NCBI GenBank assembly: GCA_027422505.1
Contig: JAPQWV010000304.1
Coordinates: 1 to 64,000 of the forward strand
Reading direction: 5' to 3'
Length of the DNA stretch: 64,000 nt
Source: Craterostigma plantagineum
Taxonomy: Eukaryota; Streptophyta; Magnoliopsida; Lamiales; Linderniaceae
Below, piece by piece: positions 35,821 through 51,000 of the stretch. The notes under the pieces were generated by a model that saw only the letters and a program-made list of their open reading frames with translations, was not told the DNA's origin and did no database searches. How positions within the stretch are numbered: position 1 is the stretch's first letter; each line of letters opens with the position of its first letter. Both the position numbers and the translations under genes were made by a program.

Positions 35821-37391
35821 TTCCCAGCTGGGCCGCCTGGGTAGTTGACGTCGGCCGCCCCTAATTCTAGCAGGGCCTTGACGACTTCTCTGCTGCAATT
35901 CTCCACGGCGTAGTGCAAGGCGAGGGCTTCGTCTAGGTTCAGACCTTCCCCCATAACCATGAGCTTGACAAGCTCCACGTCTGAGGAATCTAGGGCTCGC
36001 CTCATCCGTTGGATCTTGTGATCTTCGAGGTCGGTTTGAAGGGTGGATTCTTGATATGGGATTCTTCGAGCGAAGGAAGAAGTCGTCGCCGTCGTAGTGT
36101 TCAGGCGAAGCTCTTCGATCTTCGTGACGACGTCGATTGGGAGGTGTTTGGCTAAGACTTCGGGGGGAGACCAGATTTTGCTACGAGGTGGGAACATGTT
36201 GTCCATAGCTGATGCATGTCTTGTTTTCGGGAAGCGATGAGGACTTTCATTACATCCTCGATGGAAGCTTTCTCCACCATGATCGACAGCTGCTTCTGCA
36301 AGAAATTAACACACATTTTCTTGATGAGACAAGAGATCGATGATGTGAACTATCAAATGCTGAGAGGTTTTCAAGGAATGGATGGGGGAAAAAGAAAAGA
36401 TGAGTGTTCAACAGAACCGTTTGATAATATCTGACATGAAATAATTCAGATTTACACAAGAAGATGAGAATCGGAAAAAAAAAAAAAAAAAAAAGAAGAG
36501 AAGAGAAGCTCATTACAAGCTCGAGATTTTCTTACAGTATAACTCACGCACACAGAGAAAATAAAAAGGCAATGAATTTTAGATACCGATGATCCCAAGA
36601 TTAAATTTACTGGTTCAGAATTATGGATCTGACGAGACCCGTAGTTCATTAAATGATAGCAAAGCAGCAGCTTTACTGATCACTGCAAGCAAGGGATAAG
36701 AAAGAAAGAAGAAACCTAGTATGTAACTGAAGACTAGAATAGGAAATCCTTTTCTGCAAAGCGAAAGTCCTCGTTAAAATCACTTGAAAAAACCCTCTTA
36801 AACAGAAAACAGAAGTAAGTGAACCAATGTTTGGAATTGCTAAAACAAGTTAAGAATGTCTTGATCCTTGCAGATAAGGCAGATAGCAGTTAGCTGTAAG
36901 AAAAGAAGACACCACGCATATATATATATACATAACTATATAACCACCTGCGTGATTAGAGCGAGCTGTTCAACCCCAAAAGATCTAGCGGCTGAGAGCA
37001 TCTCAATAGCCAAATCGACGGCCGACGTGCAATGCGTGTGCCAACACCCTCGCTCGCCGCAGTTAGCCCTAGGCTCGTGCTTCTGAGGCACCACCGAGAC
37101 CTGCCCGCTGTACAAGAACTGAAGCACGAGCATGAAAACCTCGTAGCTGACCGAACTGACCGGAATGACCGAGTTCGGCCCGCGGGGAGATCCCGAGCCC
37201 GTACGCCCGCTCTCCGGCCCGCAGAAGAATTTGCGGAAGAACAAGCTACGCGCCGCCAGTATGCACCTGTGCGCGTGGACTAGACGCCCCTCCACGCTGA
37301 AGGTCACGTCGCTGAAGGCCTGCCCGTTGATCAATAGGTTGAGGTAGTCCAGCGATAGAGAGCGCAAGGATTCTTCCGCCGAGTTGTTCAT

Positions 37392-40300
37392 TTTTCCGGC
37401 CGCCGCAAACCGATATTCGAGCGGCGGTGGTTTCTGTCTGAATTTTCTTCTTGTCAAGAATATAGCTCCGACAAGTCTTGGGGAGAGATGGAGGATTCTA
37501 TATATGGAAAGGATTATTTATTTCTTTTGGGCTGTTGATTGAATGATTGATCTGAATTTTCTTGCTTTGGATGTTCATTCAACTCTTTGGTTTTGATTGT
37601 GATGGTGAAAGAAATTATGGTGGTTGTGTAAGCGAGAGAATTCTCTCCATTTCTTTTTAACCTATGAGAGAGAGAGAGAGAGGGGTAATATAGATTGATT
37701 AACCGATATGCTGCGATTATTATTATTTTTTTTGTTTTGCAATAATTAATTATTACAAATTTTGTTAGTGTTATATAACCAACAATCTAGTACTATATTT
37801 TTTCAATCGATCTATGTTGGCTAGATGCAATGCTACATGGTATACAGGCATATTTTAAATTTGAAGTGATGCTATGATTAATTTTGTCAACTTCTGTGTA
37901 TATAATTGAAGTCTTGTTAATATTGTCAAAAAAAAGTCGACATTGAAATCGTATCATCAACATTCACCTGGATAATATCTGATTGTTTATAATAAATAAT
38001 TTAACTATGTCTTGTGGAGGGTATACTGTTGATTTATGTTTGACCACTACATATGTATGTTGGTGAAGTTTAACAGTGGTCATGGTCAGCCTATTTTAGG
38101 TTTTGATCAATTTAAATGTAGCAAATAATAAATTGGGATAAGCATAATGAATGGGAGAAAAGGGAAGAAGGCCAAGAATGGTGACTGATCGTAGAAACGA
38201 GAGGGCATATTAAAAGTGTGTCGGCCATCCTCATTAAATATTACGAAATACTTGGAAAATATATACAAAAAACAATCTAAAAAAAAAAAGAAAGGAAGAA
38301 AAAAACCAGGGCTCGAATATATTTATAATATTAATTAATACTTTATAAGCTCTCCATTATCTTCATCTGAACTGAACTGAAACGCAGCGACAAGGTCGAC
38401 GATTTGACATAGAAAATTGGTCGATCAATTCCTCCGTCGAATATTGTAATAATTTGATTTTATTTTAGAAACAATGGAAATAGCATAGATTGCAATACTG
38501 TGACTGGAGTCTTATGATCATATGTCCTTGGATTTGACATTAGACTTGTCAGTTCGTGCCTCTTTATATCTATTCCCCTCCTTTTCGCCATTTCATTTTC
38601 AATTGTTTTTGTCATACAGTTTATGATCATGCCTTCTTATTTAATAAAAGACTACCATTGATGGGAAGCGTTAATTTTTCATAGTTCTCAATCAAATACT
38701 TCCATTAAACTAAATAAAATTGGAAAAATATAGGCAAATAATATATGGAGATATTTTATAATCAATTGCATCTCGGTTGTAGACAACTCATCGTTATGCG
38801 TTTGTTTCAGATTTATGTCTTTGCTTTCTTTGGATACCTTAGTGGAGACAAACTCAAAAGTATTTGGTCAAATGACCAACGTAAAAGGCCTAGAAATATA
38901 AAAAAAGGAATTGTTCTAACATCTAATTCCGCGTAAATGTTGTGTGTTTGCTACATTGTTTTCTGATAATTACATTTATCAGCAATTATCTTGAGTAGCA
39001 AAAATCTAGGTGTGAATAATTACATATATTAGAAAAAACAAATCCCACGTAGAAATAGTGAAGGCTCTCCTTGAATTTACTCTTTTCCAAAATTCCCACC
39101 AAAAATGGAAGGTGAGCATGCTATGTTGACTTTGCGAAAGGATGTACGAAAAAAAAGGATTTGACGTTGACAAAGATTGTATATGAATTTGGCCTTTATC
39201 GAAATAATTTGATTTGGGACTCCTTGGACACCTCGTATCTAATGGCCTTAGAGCATCTCCAACAGGGGTTTTCCCCACCCTAAATACCATATATGGTGTT
39301 GGGGGAGCTCCAACAGTCCCCCCAAACTCCACCTCATTCCCAGGGATGCTACAGTGTCCCCCTACGTATTGGGGGGCACTGTTCACCCGCTATACAGGTT
39401 TTATTTTTATTTTTTTTTTCTTTTTTTTCTTTACTTATAAACTCCACCCAATTAATTTTAATTTTTAATTATTTAATTAAATAGGTAAGAAACGAATATT
39501 ATACTTTAATAAAATTTTAGTTATAGTATTAATTAGTAGGTTTAAAGAGAAATATAGAGGAGATTGTTGGAGTTGACAGTAATGTTTAAACTGTATATAT
39601 GGAGGAATTTAACTGTAGCAACTTTATACATAGTGAAAACGGTTGGAGATGCTCTAAAGGATCCAACACGAAATGTTTATTATTAAAAAATGTCAAATAA
39701 GAAGCCAATTCCACCGTGTTAGTATTCAAACAATATGATTGGCTCGTTGTAGAATTATCGCTACGAGTATGAAAGGAATAAGAACAACTATAAATATTTG
39801 TTATTAATTAATCTCCTGAAACAATTATTTGATTAAAGACGACGTCTTATTATGTAGAAATACCAAATACGAGCCACGATTCCCTTTTTTTTCTTTCCAT
39901 TTCCGCTAGGCATTATATTAATTTGTTTTTTATTCAAAGTTGTGATATCCAAGTTGATGCATGTGGGGACTGAATCATTAGTCAGGTGCATATATTTAGT
40001 GATTAGACGTTGATGCTACGGTACAAATAATAATAATAATGATAATAATAATAATAATGTATCGATAGCGATACAATAAAAAACATATAAAATTGATGCT
40101 ACGACAACAAAATAATACTAGTAATAAACTCAAATCAAGTGGGTCTTACCTTTTGCCCTTTGGCCTCATGGAGTTTTTCTATTCGGGGAAAAAGGTGAAT
40201 TTCTGTCACTATTTTATTTCTCGTGATCGATCTATGAATAAATCATACTAATTTAAAGATTAACTCGGAATGTATAATGCATCTGTGAAATTTAATATTT

Positions 40301-43297
40301 TATTTCATGTTGTTTTCTCGAGTACTTTCGCCCGTGTGCTTAAAATATAATTATATTAAAATTATTTTTAATTTTAAAAATCATAATTTCTACTGTTTAA
40401 GATGAAAATTTTAAATATATAAAAAGAAACTTAGTTTTAGTGGCATAAGCACAGAAAAATAAAAAACTATAAGTGATATGAAAATTACTTAATTAATTAA
40501 ATTATAAACAAATGACTAAATTGCAAAGTATTTACAGACCAAATTGGGGTTGTTTTTATCCACCCTCCCCAATTCTATAATATTAGCTAACGTGCACCCC
40601 CGACGTGGGTGCAACAAAAGTTGTGGCAGTTATTCTTTTTTTTTATGCATTTTCATGAGATCCTAAATGCAATACAACGTTTTGAATTTTTTATATATAG
40701 AAAATAGGGGCAGCTTATACAACGTGGGATGACGGTTTTTTTTTTCTCTGTAACAGACCAATTGACAGACCAAATTGGTATTGAATTGACGGTTTAAACA
40801 AAGCCCTCACCATTAATAAAAGAGAATAGATATATAGTATAGATACTTGCTCACTTGCTTGGCGACTTATTACAAAATTTTTCAGGACAGATATCGATTA
40901 ATTAGCACAATTAATAATGTAACAAACCAACAAGTGGGATATGTTTTTTTTTACACGGCTTAATGCTACAAAAGGAAATAATTAAGGATTAAGCCTTTCT
41001 TTTCTTATTCCTTTGTCAATATAATTATTGATTTCCTTGTCATTTTCCTTAAAATCCACAGACACCATAATTGATCATCTTTACTCTCGGTGCATCACCA
41101 TGCAACATCAAATTATTCTCTGTTCTATGTATTTGGAATCAGTTGACTTAATCAAGTCCACACGACTCACCTTTGGGGCATTCATATCTGGTGAAAAAAG
41201 AATTAAATTCCACTTATCGAAAGCTAATACATCATCTTTACACACACGCACTCAGAGAGCAATATCAGAAATTATAGATCGAAATCAGATTTTGATGAAA
41301 TTTTGACGTGACATTACAATGGAAATGAAGTGACTATTGAGCGTGACATCTCCTTGTCAGCAGTTACTAAAATCTTTCCAAGTTACCCTTGTCTTTTTAG
41401 GTACCTACTTATACTAAAGTTAACTGCTCACTGAAGAAGAGTACGTACGAGTACTTTCGCTTAAGCGATAATGAAGACCAAAGAAGAAGCACAACTAAAA
41501 CCCTAAAACTTTTTTTTCTATTCCACACGTGTCAATCACGAAAATATATCATATGGTCCTCAAACAGTTGTCTACGTATGTATGTAAGTACACATAGGTT
41601 TTGAGTGGAGCCTTCCTTTTCTTACGTTGTGTGTATAGTGTAGTAAATGAAGAAAATGAAAGGAACAAAAGTACACTGACTTCCACGTTGTGTGTGGATT
41701 GGACAATCTGCAATGAAAAAATACACATACTACATATTAATGTCATGTCATTAACCTCTCCTATATATATATCCTATCATTCTCTTTGCCTGTGTTTTAT
41801 TTATACATCGATCTATAAATCTATTGATGCCCCTTTCCACGGATTTTCTGAAAAATAAAGTTTAAAGAAAATATGTCTACGTCCCTGCGTGGGAAGTATT
41901 ATAACTCCACTATGTGATCAGATTTCTCTAAGTTTGTTTCTTGTTCTGTCTTTCCCGATATATATTGAAATATTGGGAAAAGTCTCAACCAACCTCAAAT
42001 TGAAAAGTAGTAAAAGAAAATAAATATATTATTAATAATGAAAGTAGCTAGGAATTTTTTCAGTGGCAGTGTCAGCGGGTTAACTGAGATGAACATGGGT
42101 CAAACAATACCCGACAAGCGTGGGGTTGTCTAGTCTTGTCAATCCTTTATTTTGTTTTAATCAATAATATAACGACAAAAAAATAAAAGATAGAACTGCC
42201 CTAATTTATTACACAGAGGAGAAGCATGAAGCTTGGTTGTTTTAGTCTTAACCAAAAGCCAAGCCCAATAATTTTGGGCTTACTAAGGACCATCTTGATT
42301 ATAAAAAAATGTATCTAAGCTATTTGGACGAAGCTTCCATGAAATTGCTGCTGATTGAGATAACATACTACGGGTACCAAAAAGTCCAATAAACACATCC
42401 ATCCACGAAACGACAAATATGGTACGCATTTCAAATGTTGGGAAATTTCGTGGAGATAAAAAAACGCCAACTATTTCACAATCACAGCCGATATTATTAG
42501 AAAAAAACGACGGCGATGATAGGTGGTTTACTACGTCGATGTGTACTATACGGCAAAGTGAAATCTTTCATAAGATTATATATCTAACTTCTTTAACATT
42601 AGGTTGAATTCTACGGCAAAGTGGTCTACTGTGCATGATAAAAGAAAATCGACCCACTTGGGTCAACTAAATAACCTAATTTACCACATTAAATAATGGA
42701 TTTATTACACAATTGCTTTTTGTTCAAAGCCCACCCAACCCAATAGAATGTCGGGTCGGGTCGTCAATTCAATAGAATAGATCCTCCCATAAAGCTGGCA
42801 CAAAACTCGGGTCAGTGGTTGGCCTTTTAACATTTATTACCTAAAAAACACTTGCACCTTCAAAATAAAGAATAGTAAATCTTATATATACCATCAAACG
42901 TAGTTTTGTTATACTGCACTATATGTCCATTTTTATTATATTAAACAAATAAAAAAATAAAAAAAAAAATTAAAAACCACCTGCTATAGAAAATACTATA
43001 TTATATTAATTGCAAATAATTTTTTTCACATCTGTTAAATGTACGGACATAAAACTAATTAAAAGTAAATATAATTGTAGTGGCTGTTATATCATCTCAT
43101 CATCTTCCATATCTTTTTCAAGAATATTTTATACGGAATTTATCATTAATTTTTCTACCATACTTGGTAACGATTGCAAAGAACAGGAAATATTACATAT
43201 GTAGTGGAGTGATAATAATTAAAAAAGAGGACTTCATTTTTTACTTTTACATTTTATTAGGACTACAACGATGATTGAAAAAAAAATTCCGGCGACT
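37392..43297. other. Large AT-rich intergenic region
   Basis: This starts with the BOP promoter, including a GA tract at about 37667-37681, then runs AT-rich for about 5 kb. One MITE (39248-39657) is recognisable. Small frames (38745, 41028, 41601, 43010) show no domain or family similarity. No gene found. Confidence 0.6.
39248..39657. mobile_element. MITE with GAGCATCTCCAAC ends
   Basis: A 410-bp segment bounded by perfect 16-bp terminal inverted repeats TTAGAGCATCTCCAAC / GTTGGAGATGCTCTAA. Such ends are very common in plant genomes near genes. The TTA/TAA at the tips may be a TWA-type target, as in PIF/Harbinger elements, but this was not resolved. No coding capacity. Confidence 0.75.
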
Positions 43298-43915
43298 TTA
43301 GCCGGCGGTGATGTCCATCATAGTCCTGAAATCCTCGAAGCAAACAACTCCGTCGCCGTTCCTATCGACGCCGCTGATCATCTTCTCACACTCCTCAAGC
43401 GTACACTTACCGTCGCCGTTAAGAGCCCTAAACACCTGAAAAAGCTCCTCCGCCGTTATCCTCCCGTCGCCGTCGGAATCGAAGAAGTCAAACGCCTCCC
43501 TCACCTCGGCGTCGCAGGCCGGCGGAGCAAACGCCGAGCCTATCGCCAGGCAAAACTCCTCCAGATCTATGCACCCGTCGCCGTCGGAATCGGCCTCGTC
43601 GACCATGAGCCTCAGATCGTCGTCTCCTCCGCCGAGCATGGAGAGGAAGTTCCGGAGCTCCACCGTCGTGATCTTTCCGTCTCCGTCGGAGTCGATCAGG
43701 CGAAACGCCTGCTTGAGCTCGACGTACGCCGCCGCCTCGGTGGACGGCGGTAGGAGCACGCTGGTCGGCGTCGCGCATCCGTTGTTGGAGGTCGACGACG
43801 AGCTGAAGGACGAGGACGGGTCGGATTCTTCGGATCGGGTCAGAGATCGGGTCTTTTTGGGCTTGAGTAGGCTCTTACGGAGCTTCTTAATGGGGTTAGT
43901 GATGAGCTTCCTCAT
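43298..43915 (-). CDS. Calmodulin-like protein (CML35/36 type)
   Basis: A single-exon gene of 205 residues starting MRKLITNPIKKLRKSLLKPK; the open frame extends 20 codons upstream but only from a TTG, so this first ATG is preferred. A Ser-rich linker precedes four EF-hands with complete loops: DSDGDGKITTVE, DSDGDGCIDLEE, DSDGDGRITAEE and DRNGDGVVCFED. These hold Asp at positions 1, 3 and 5 (Asn at 3 in the last is well tolerated) and Glu/Asp at 12, so at least the first three should bind calcium. The basic N-terminal extension resembles CML35/36, calcium sensors of wound and stress responses. The third and fourth hands are joined by FRALNGDGKCTLEECEKMI. GC-rich codon use contrasts with the AT-rich surroundings. 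Confidence 0.93.
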   Translation of the reverse strand: MRKLITNPIKKLRKSLLKPKKTRSLTRSEESDPSSSFSSSSTSNNGCATPTSVLLPPSTEAAAYVELKQAFRLIDSDGDGKITTVELRNFLSMLGGGDDDLRLMVDEADSDGDGCIDLEEFCLAIGSAFAPPACDAEVREAFDFFDSDGDGRITAEELFQVFRALNGDGKCTLEECEKMISGVDRNGDGVVCFEDFRTMMDITAG

Positions 43916-46164
43916 AGTTTTCTGATAATGGAAAAGCCAATTAGCAAGAAATTGTATGGAAAAGGAAGAAGACAAAGAAATATTGGTGTGATGAGCTTCT
44001 TAAATGCTTGTTGAAGGTTCATCATAGTGAGTTTCCAGGAAGTTTCCTAGAGAGAGAAAAGGAGGAGTTCTTGAGAAAGAGAAATTTAATTTATATACTT
44101 TAGTGAAAATCATATATCGGAATTTTGGATTTAAATAATCAAGAAAAATAAGATAGTAAGTGATACGCTAAGCTGTAACCCAATTAAACAAATGAGCGTT
44201 AGTCGAATGGCAACATTCCCACATTTACTGCCAAAATAAGGGAAACGTCTCGCGATGTTTTTTTTTTTTCCTAATACTCAAATATTATTTCGTGACAGAA
44301 TCAATCATTCAAGTTTGTGGTGGTATCTTTGTTAATATACGAACATTTATTTCGATTTAGTTTATATTACGAAGACATTTAATATTGACCCTCACATGGT
44401 GCGAAGGACGATGGAAGTGAAAGCCCACCTAACGATGTTCGCAATTCACATGGTTGGTAGCTATCTACTGTAATAACCATTGTAATTATCAACTATATAC
44501 ATGATGCCTTTATTTGTAAAATATAAAGGCCAAATTATTATTTTAGGTCACTAAGTATACATGTTTTCATTTTTGGGTCACTATGTTTGATAATTGCAAT
44601 AATAGGTCACTAACTATATATGTCAAAACAAATTTGGGTCACCCTCTCATTTTTGGGTCACTAAGTATACAATGTCTTCGATTTTGGGTCACTATGTTTT
44701 TATGAATGCGGAAATGGAATTAATATAGTGACTCAAAAACTTAAAACACGTATACTTAGTGACCCAAAATTGAAAATACGTATACTTAGTGACCCAAAAA
44801 TGCAAGGGTGATCCGAATTTGTTTTAACATACATAGTTAGTGACCTATTTTTGCAATATAAAACATAGTGACCCAAAAAAAGAAAACATGTGAACTTAGT
44901 GACCTAATATTATATTTTGGCCAAATATATATTATTGAAGTCTATTTATTCATTTAGTATTACGATCACAATCATTGAGTAGAACCTCACAATTAGTGGT
45001 GTTGGTAATCATTGGGGAAGACGGAGAATCATGTTATTACTAGTTCTATAATTATTTGTAGTACTAGTATAGTATATGATACATTATGGCTAGTGAATAG
45101 TTGAGTGAGTTAATATGTTGCAGATAGGAGTTGAGCTCAAATTTCACAGTCACGAGTTTGAATCTCGATAAAAGCTTATATTCTTCAATATATATCTATT
45201 GCTCAACAAATAAAAAGCGGGGCACACGGAAAAACCTCGAGCACACGGTTACCACACGCAATTCCAATTTGCTTTTAAATATCGAAGTCTTGAAATAAAT
45301 AGAAATTTTAGGTCAAGCAGAAGGGCATACAAATAAAAGTAAGTGGGGCCAATAAACGCCTCACTCATCTTAGGTAAATTACATTAAGCTTTGTGCTGTC
45401 CAATAGTTACATTACACTAAGCTTTGTCCAAAGTGTATTTATTTTTCATGTGCAGTAGAGATACATATACATTAAATGTCCCATCGTTTATTGTCGAATT
45501 ATATGTGCCGTCAACCTTCATAGTGTTTTGAGAACTAATGCTTTGTGCCCCGCCTTGTCTCTCTCTGTCTTTGTCTCTCTTCTGTCTTTGTGCGCAAGTG
45601 GTGTTATTTCAACTCATTGTTGTTGCTTTCACTTGGATAGTAAGTACACGCAAATAAGTGCATATTCTTGTGCGTGTAAATTGTCCAGAAAGTTCGTCGT
45701 AGAAATTGCATAACATCCAATGTCCATTATTGACGGATGACGTAGACGACTTTGGAGTCACTTTTCAAATTAACAATTATTTACAAAAATGTTAACATAT
45801 ATATACATTTGTCTATGGAAATGGAGAAGGCTTGCTTGAACTAGTTGGGCTACTGTGTTTTGCTCGATTATGGGCCTCAAATAATGGGCTAAAACGAATA
45901 TCGGCCCAACAGTCATGAGGACATATCAACTATGATGTATATTTGTTTTTAATTTTGTTACTATTTCATTCTGCTCGACTGACTGAACGGTGCTTGCATG
46001 TGGGAAAAAAAAATAAATAAATAAAAGAAAAACCGATAGTAAAAAGCGCATATATTGATTTGATCTACGTCTGAGAGAGACCAACAAGCACCAAAATTTT
46101 TTAGGATTATGTACATTTCTGTTTCATGGCTTGGCCTTGCCATGTAGAGAGTAGAGTTCGATCT
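43916..46164. other. Intergenic with a long-TIR MITE
   Basis: Promoter of the CML gene, then a palindromic MITE (44528-44922), then AT-rich sequence up to the 3' end of the CKX gene. A stretch near 45085-45180 has a weak B-box-like GAGTTTGAATCTC but is not clear enough to call a SINE. Confidence 0.5.
44528..44922. mobile_element. Long-TIR foldback MITE with repeated GGGTCACTA modules
   Basis: Nearly the whole 395 bp is an imperfect palindrome: both arms start GGCCAAA, then TTAGGTCACTAAGT, TTTTGGGTCACTATGTTT, ATAGGTCACTAACTAT and ACAAATT in the same order. Arms longer than 110 bp suggest a MULE-type or foldback element. The short module TTTGGGTCACTA is also repeated within each arm. No coding capacity. 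Confidence 0.8.
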
Positions 46165-48072
<1,908 letters not shown>

Positions 48073-51000
48073 CTCCACGGTATTTAATATTGCTGAGAAA
48101 AGGAGGAAAAGAAGAGAGGAAAAAAAACTCGGAAGAAAGTAGTGAAGGGATGATGAGTAAATGTGAATGTTATGCAAGTGAATTTAAAGAGGGAGGGAGA
48201 TTCTTGAAAGTGCACATGATGAATGAAGATCTTTTGTTTGCAAAGAGGATGTCTTTTTTGAGGATTTCTGTTAGCCCCACTCTTCCTTCGTTTTGCCAAG
48301 AAAATCAAGATTGTTTTTTTTATTATTACTCACTATTGTTTGTTTACCCTTCGCCACTGTCCCATCGAGCCTTTTGAATTCTTTCTTTCTTTTTTTAATG
48401 CAAATATGTTTGATAGTTTCACTTATGGGGAAGGCTATTTCGAGCAAATATATTAGTACAAGAGGGCCAAAATCAACAGATCGATCTTGGGAACTTTTAT
48501 GACTTTCATTATTTTTGAGATATTCTGTATGGTAGTGTAGTAGTATTGCATGGCAACACTTATGTCAGGTGGTCACTCACTTTCTCGTATATTTTAACTA
48601 TTACACATACATTAACTAATATATTCTTTACAGTAACTTTCTGTTGATACACTGTGTAATAGATCTTCTTCTGCTGCTGTGAGGTCCTTGATCTATCTTT
48701 GTCCGAAGACTTCCTTTGCAGCACCTTTTATGATATACAGATATATATTTCCATTCTTACGAACAGTATCCTAATTTTATCTTCACATAACTCATTAATT
48801 AATAAATAAGCAAAAGCACCCCACCCCACCACACACCACAACTAAAACTGCATGCATGTATGTATGTATGTATACATAGTAGTCAGGAAACAAAAGAAAA
48901 ACGACACTACTTTAGCTTCTGTGTTGAAAAGTGTTGAGATGAAAAAGATTAATAAAGTTGGCCCCTACACAGACACAATGCTTCGCTCGTTTCTTTATTG
49001 CATTAAGTCGTTAGTTTTTGAAGCACACAAAGTCAGTTTTCCTGTTTTAGTTTGTAGCTTCTTTTGGGATATGGAAGTTAGGCCGAAAACCTAAATTATA
49101 TGCCTAATACTGTCTCCTTTTCGTCACCTTTTTCTTGTAAAGTTAATTGAAAGGACGACTCCCACGCACGCACGCACGCACACGCTCACAAAGTCTTTTT
49201 TCCTTTCCCCCTTAATTTTTTTTTTCTCATTCTTGGTGTTATTACAGTGTTTCTAGATAATCCCACTTCAAAGAGAAGGCTCGATTCATTGCATAGTTCA
49301 TGAAGGTGGTGATTTTCCTTAAATGGGAACTGTACTTGTAATTTATAAATGTACTTACGAGTCTTTTGTAATATATGCTTTGATTCATAACTGATGTTAT
49401 GTATGACGCAGGTCCATGGTAAGCAGATTCGGCTTGTACTTCTTAAAAGATACTGCAGAGGAAGTACAGTGCTTAACGCTACTACGCCAACGACTGGAAA
49501 AAATCTTCACTTTTTCTCATTTTACCTTTTCTGGGGATTGGATTTTAAATGCATATAATTAGAAAATAATGTTTGATGAAACCTATGATGTAATAGCATC
49601 GTCGTAGGGTGAAATTGCGTTTTAGTCTAGTTAGTGCTCTTGCCTAACCTTTGCGCAAAAGTCTACAAATGTGATCCCCATACACTACCTACCCAATTTT
49701 TTTTCTATTTTTTTCTTTTTTTTTTTCATTTTTTAGGTTGGTTTTATGACCTTTAAAAGTATGTTGATACTGAGGTGGTGTGGTGTTTTATACATCAATA
49801 ATGGGTCCTTCCTAATTGCATGTTATTTTTATTCTCGTATAAAATTTGAAACTAAAACTAAGTGTAGGATCAAAAACTTTATCAAGTGGCAAATATGTGT
49901 TTGTCCGTTAAATGTTCGTTTTCCTATATTTGGAAACAAAAATCGCTGTTATATTAATATTTTTGACCCCTGCTTAAAAAAAAAATTTATGAAAAAAATA
50001 GGGGAAAGGGAGACTTCAATTTGCTTCATGAAATGTCATGATATGATGATAGATATCGCTAGCCCTGTACTATTTTTGGAGTTCGAATAAAGCATATCGA
50101 TGCAAGTTGTGATAAATATGAATAGTGTAAAAAGAAGAAAGAAGAAAATAATTTATTTTTCTGATTTTGATGGATTGATTTGATTGTATCCGTTATCACT
50201 TATCACCAAAAAACCAACTCACGCCCTAAATTAAAAACGGAAAAGTGAAAATTATATTGATTGAACTTGGGATTTCATTGAGTTCGCTATGCATGCTTCG
50301 CTTCTTCATAAACGAAATAAAATTCAGTTAAATATTCCTAACTTGTGAAAAGATGGAAAGTTCGACAAACATACGTTCGGAATGTATATAAATATATACA
50401 AGAAACAAGCATACGTTCATGCAACGTGTGAATTTGTATGAATGCTTAAAATATCAAGAAAATAGTTTAACTCTTATGATGTCTCCCCTCGTGTTTACAT
50501 ACTACTCTAATCATGTCTACATGTCCATCCTTAACTTTTGCAAAGATAGCGTATAATAATATAGTAAGGACTACTGAATATTTATTTAGCCTTTCTTTTC
50601 AATATTGTCGTCTTGTTTGTATCCAACAAAAGATGTAAACTTTTTCTTTCACTTTTTATTAATGGCACATTAATGATTCTTGCATGTAAAATATTATATT
50701 TGTAGTGTCTTCAAGAGTGACATAATCGCATTTAATTAATTTAGCAATTTGATCATATTCTCGGAGTCATCATTAGCATTATTTTGTCACCCAGAAGATT
50801 TAATTAACAATTGTTAAACCGCGTCTTTGCGTTGATCGAGGGTTTTACGACTAACTTTTTGTTTCTTTTTGGAGTGTAATTTAGGAATTAATTGTATTTT
50901 ATATGTTCCTTACAAATGAACTGTGTTCACTCGTGTGATGACCAAAGAAATTTCGACACTTGTAAGATGTTTTCTTTTTTTTTTTTAGTGTATTCAATTA

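Larger units (their letters stand above)
30527..37391 (-). pseudogene. BOP: BLADE-ON-PETIOLE (BTB-ankyrin) gene, interrupted
   Basis: Exon 1 (37391-36948, 148 aa) is intact: SLDYLNLLINGQAFSDVTFS (BTB domain) through RGCWHTHC and FGVEQLALITQ. Exon 2 starts at 36295 with KQLSIMVEKASIEDVMKVL. At 36162-36167 a run of six C (gene strand) leaves the frame one base short: upstream VAKSGLP and downstream PEVLAKHLPIDVV are both clearly BOP but in different frames, and the upstream frame stops at 36152. Further on, between ankyrin-coding positions 35826 and 31042, a copia element is inserted. The remainder continues KTPLHMAAEMVSPDMVSVLL to the stop at 30527. BOP proteins are NPR1-like co-regulators setting organ boundaries and abscission. 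The locus looks non-functional as assembled. The C deficit could be an assembly error; the insertion cannot. Confidence 0.93.

Noticed and set aside
36452..36649. Minus-strand frames inside the BOP intron (36296-36947)
   Set aside because: Intron sequence with an A homopolymer; no conserved residues.
43916..43975. 20-codon upstream extension of the calmodulin-like frame
   Set aside because: It opens with TTG, and the first ATG at 43915 gives the conserved basic N-terminus.
45085..45220. tRNA-like B-box (GAGTTTGAATCTC) suggesting a SINE
   Set aside because: No convincing A box, no target duplication or defined tail; kept only as a note.
48073..48177. 35-codon upstream extension of the cytokinin oxidase frame
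   Set aside because: It begins with TTG; the ATG at 48072 gives a normal signal peptide.
49746..50090. 114-codon plus-strand frame in the gene-poor region
   Set aside because: No similarity recognised, poly-A/T rich, no flanking exon signals.
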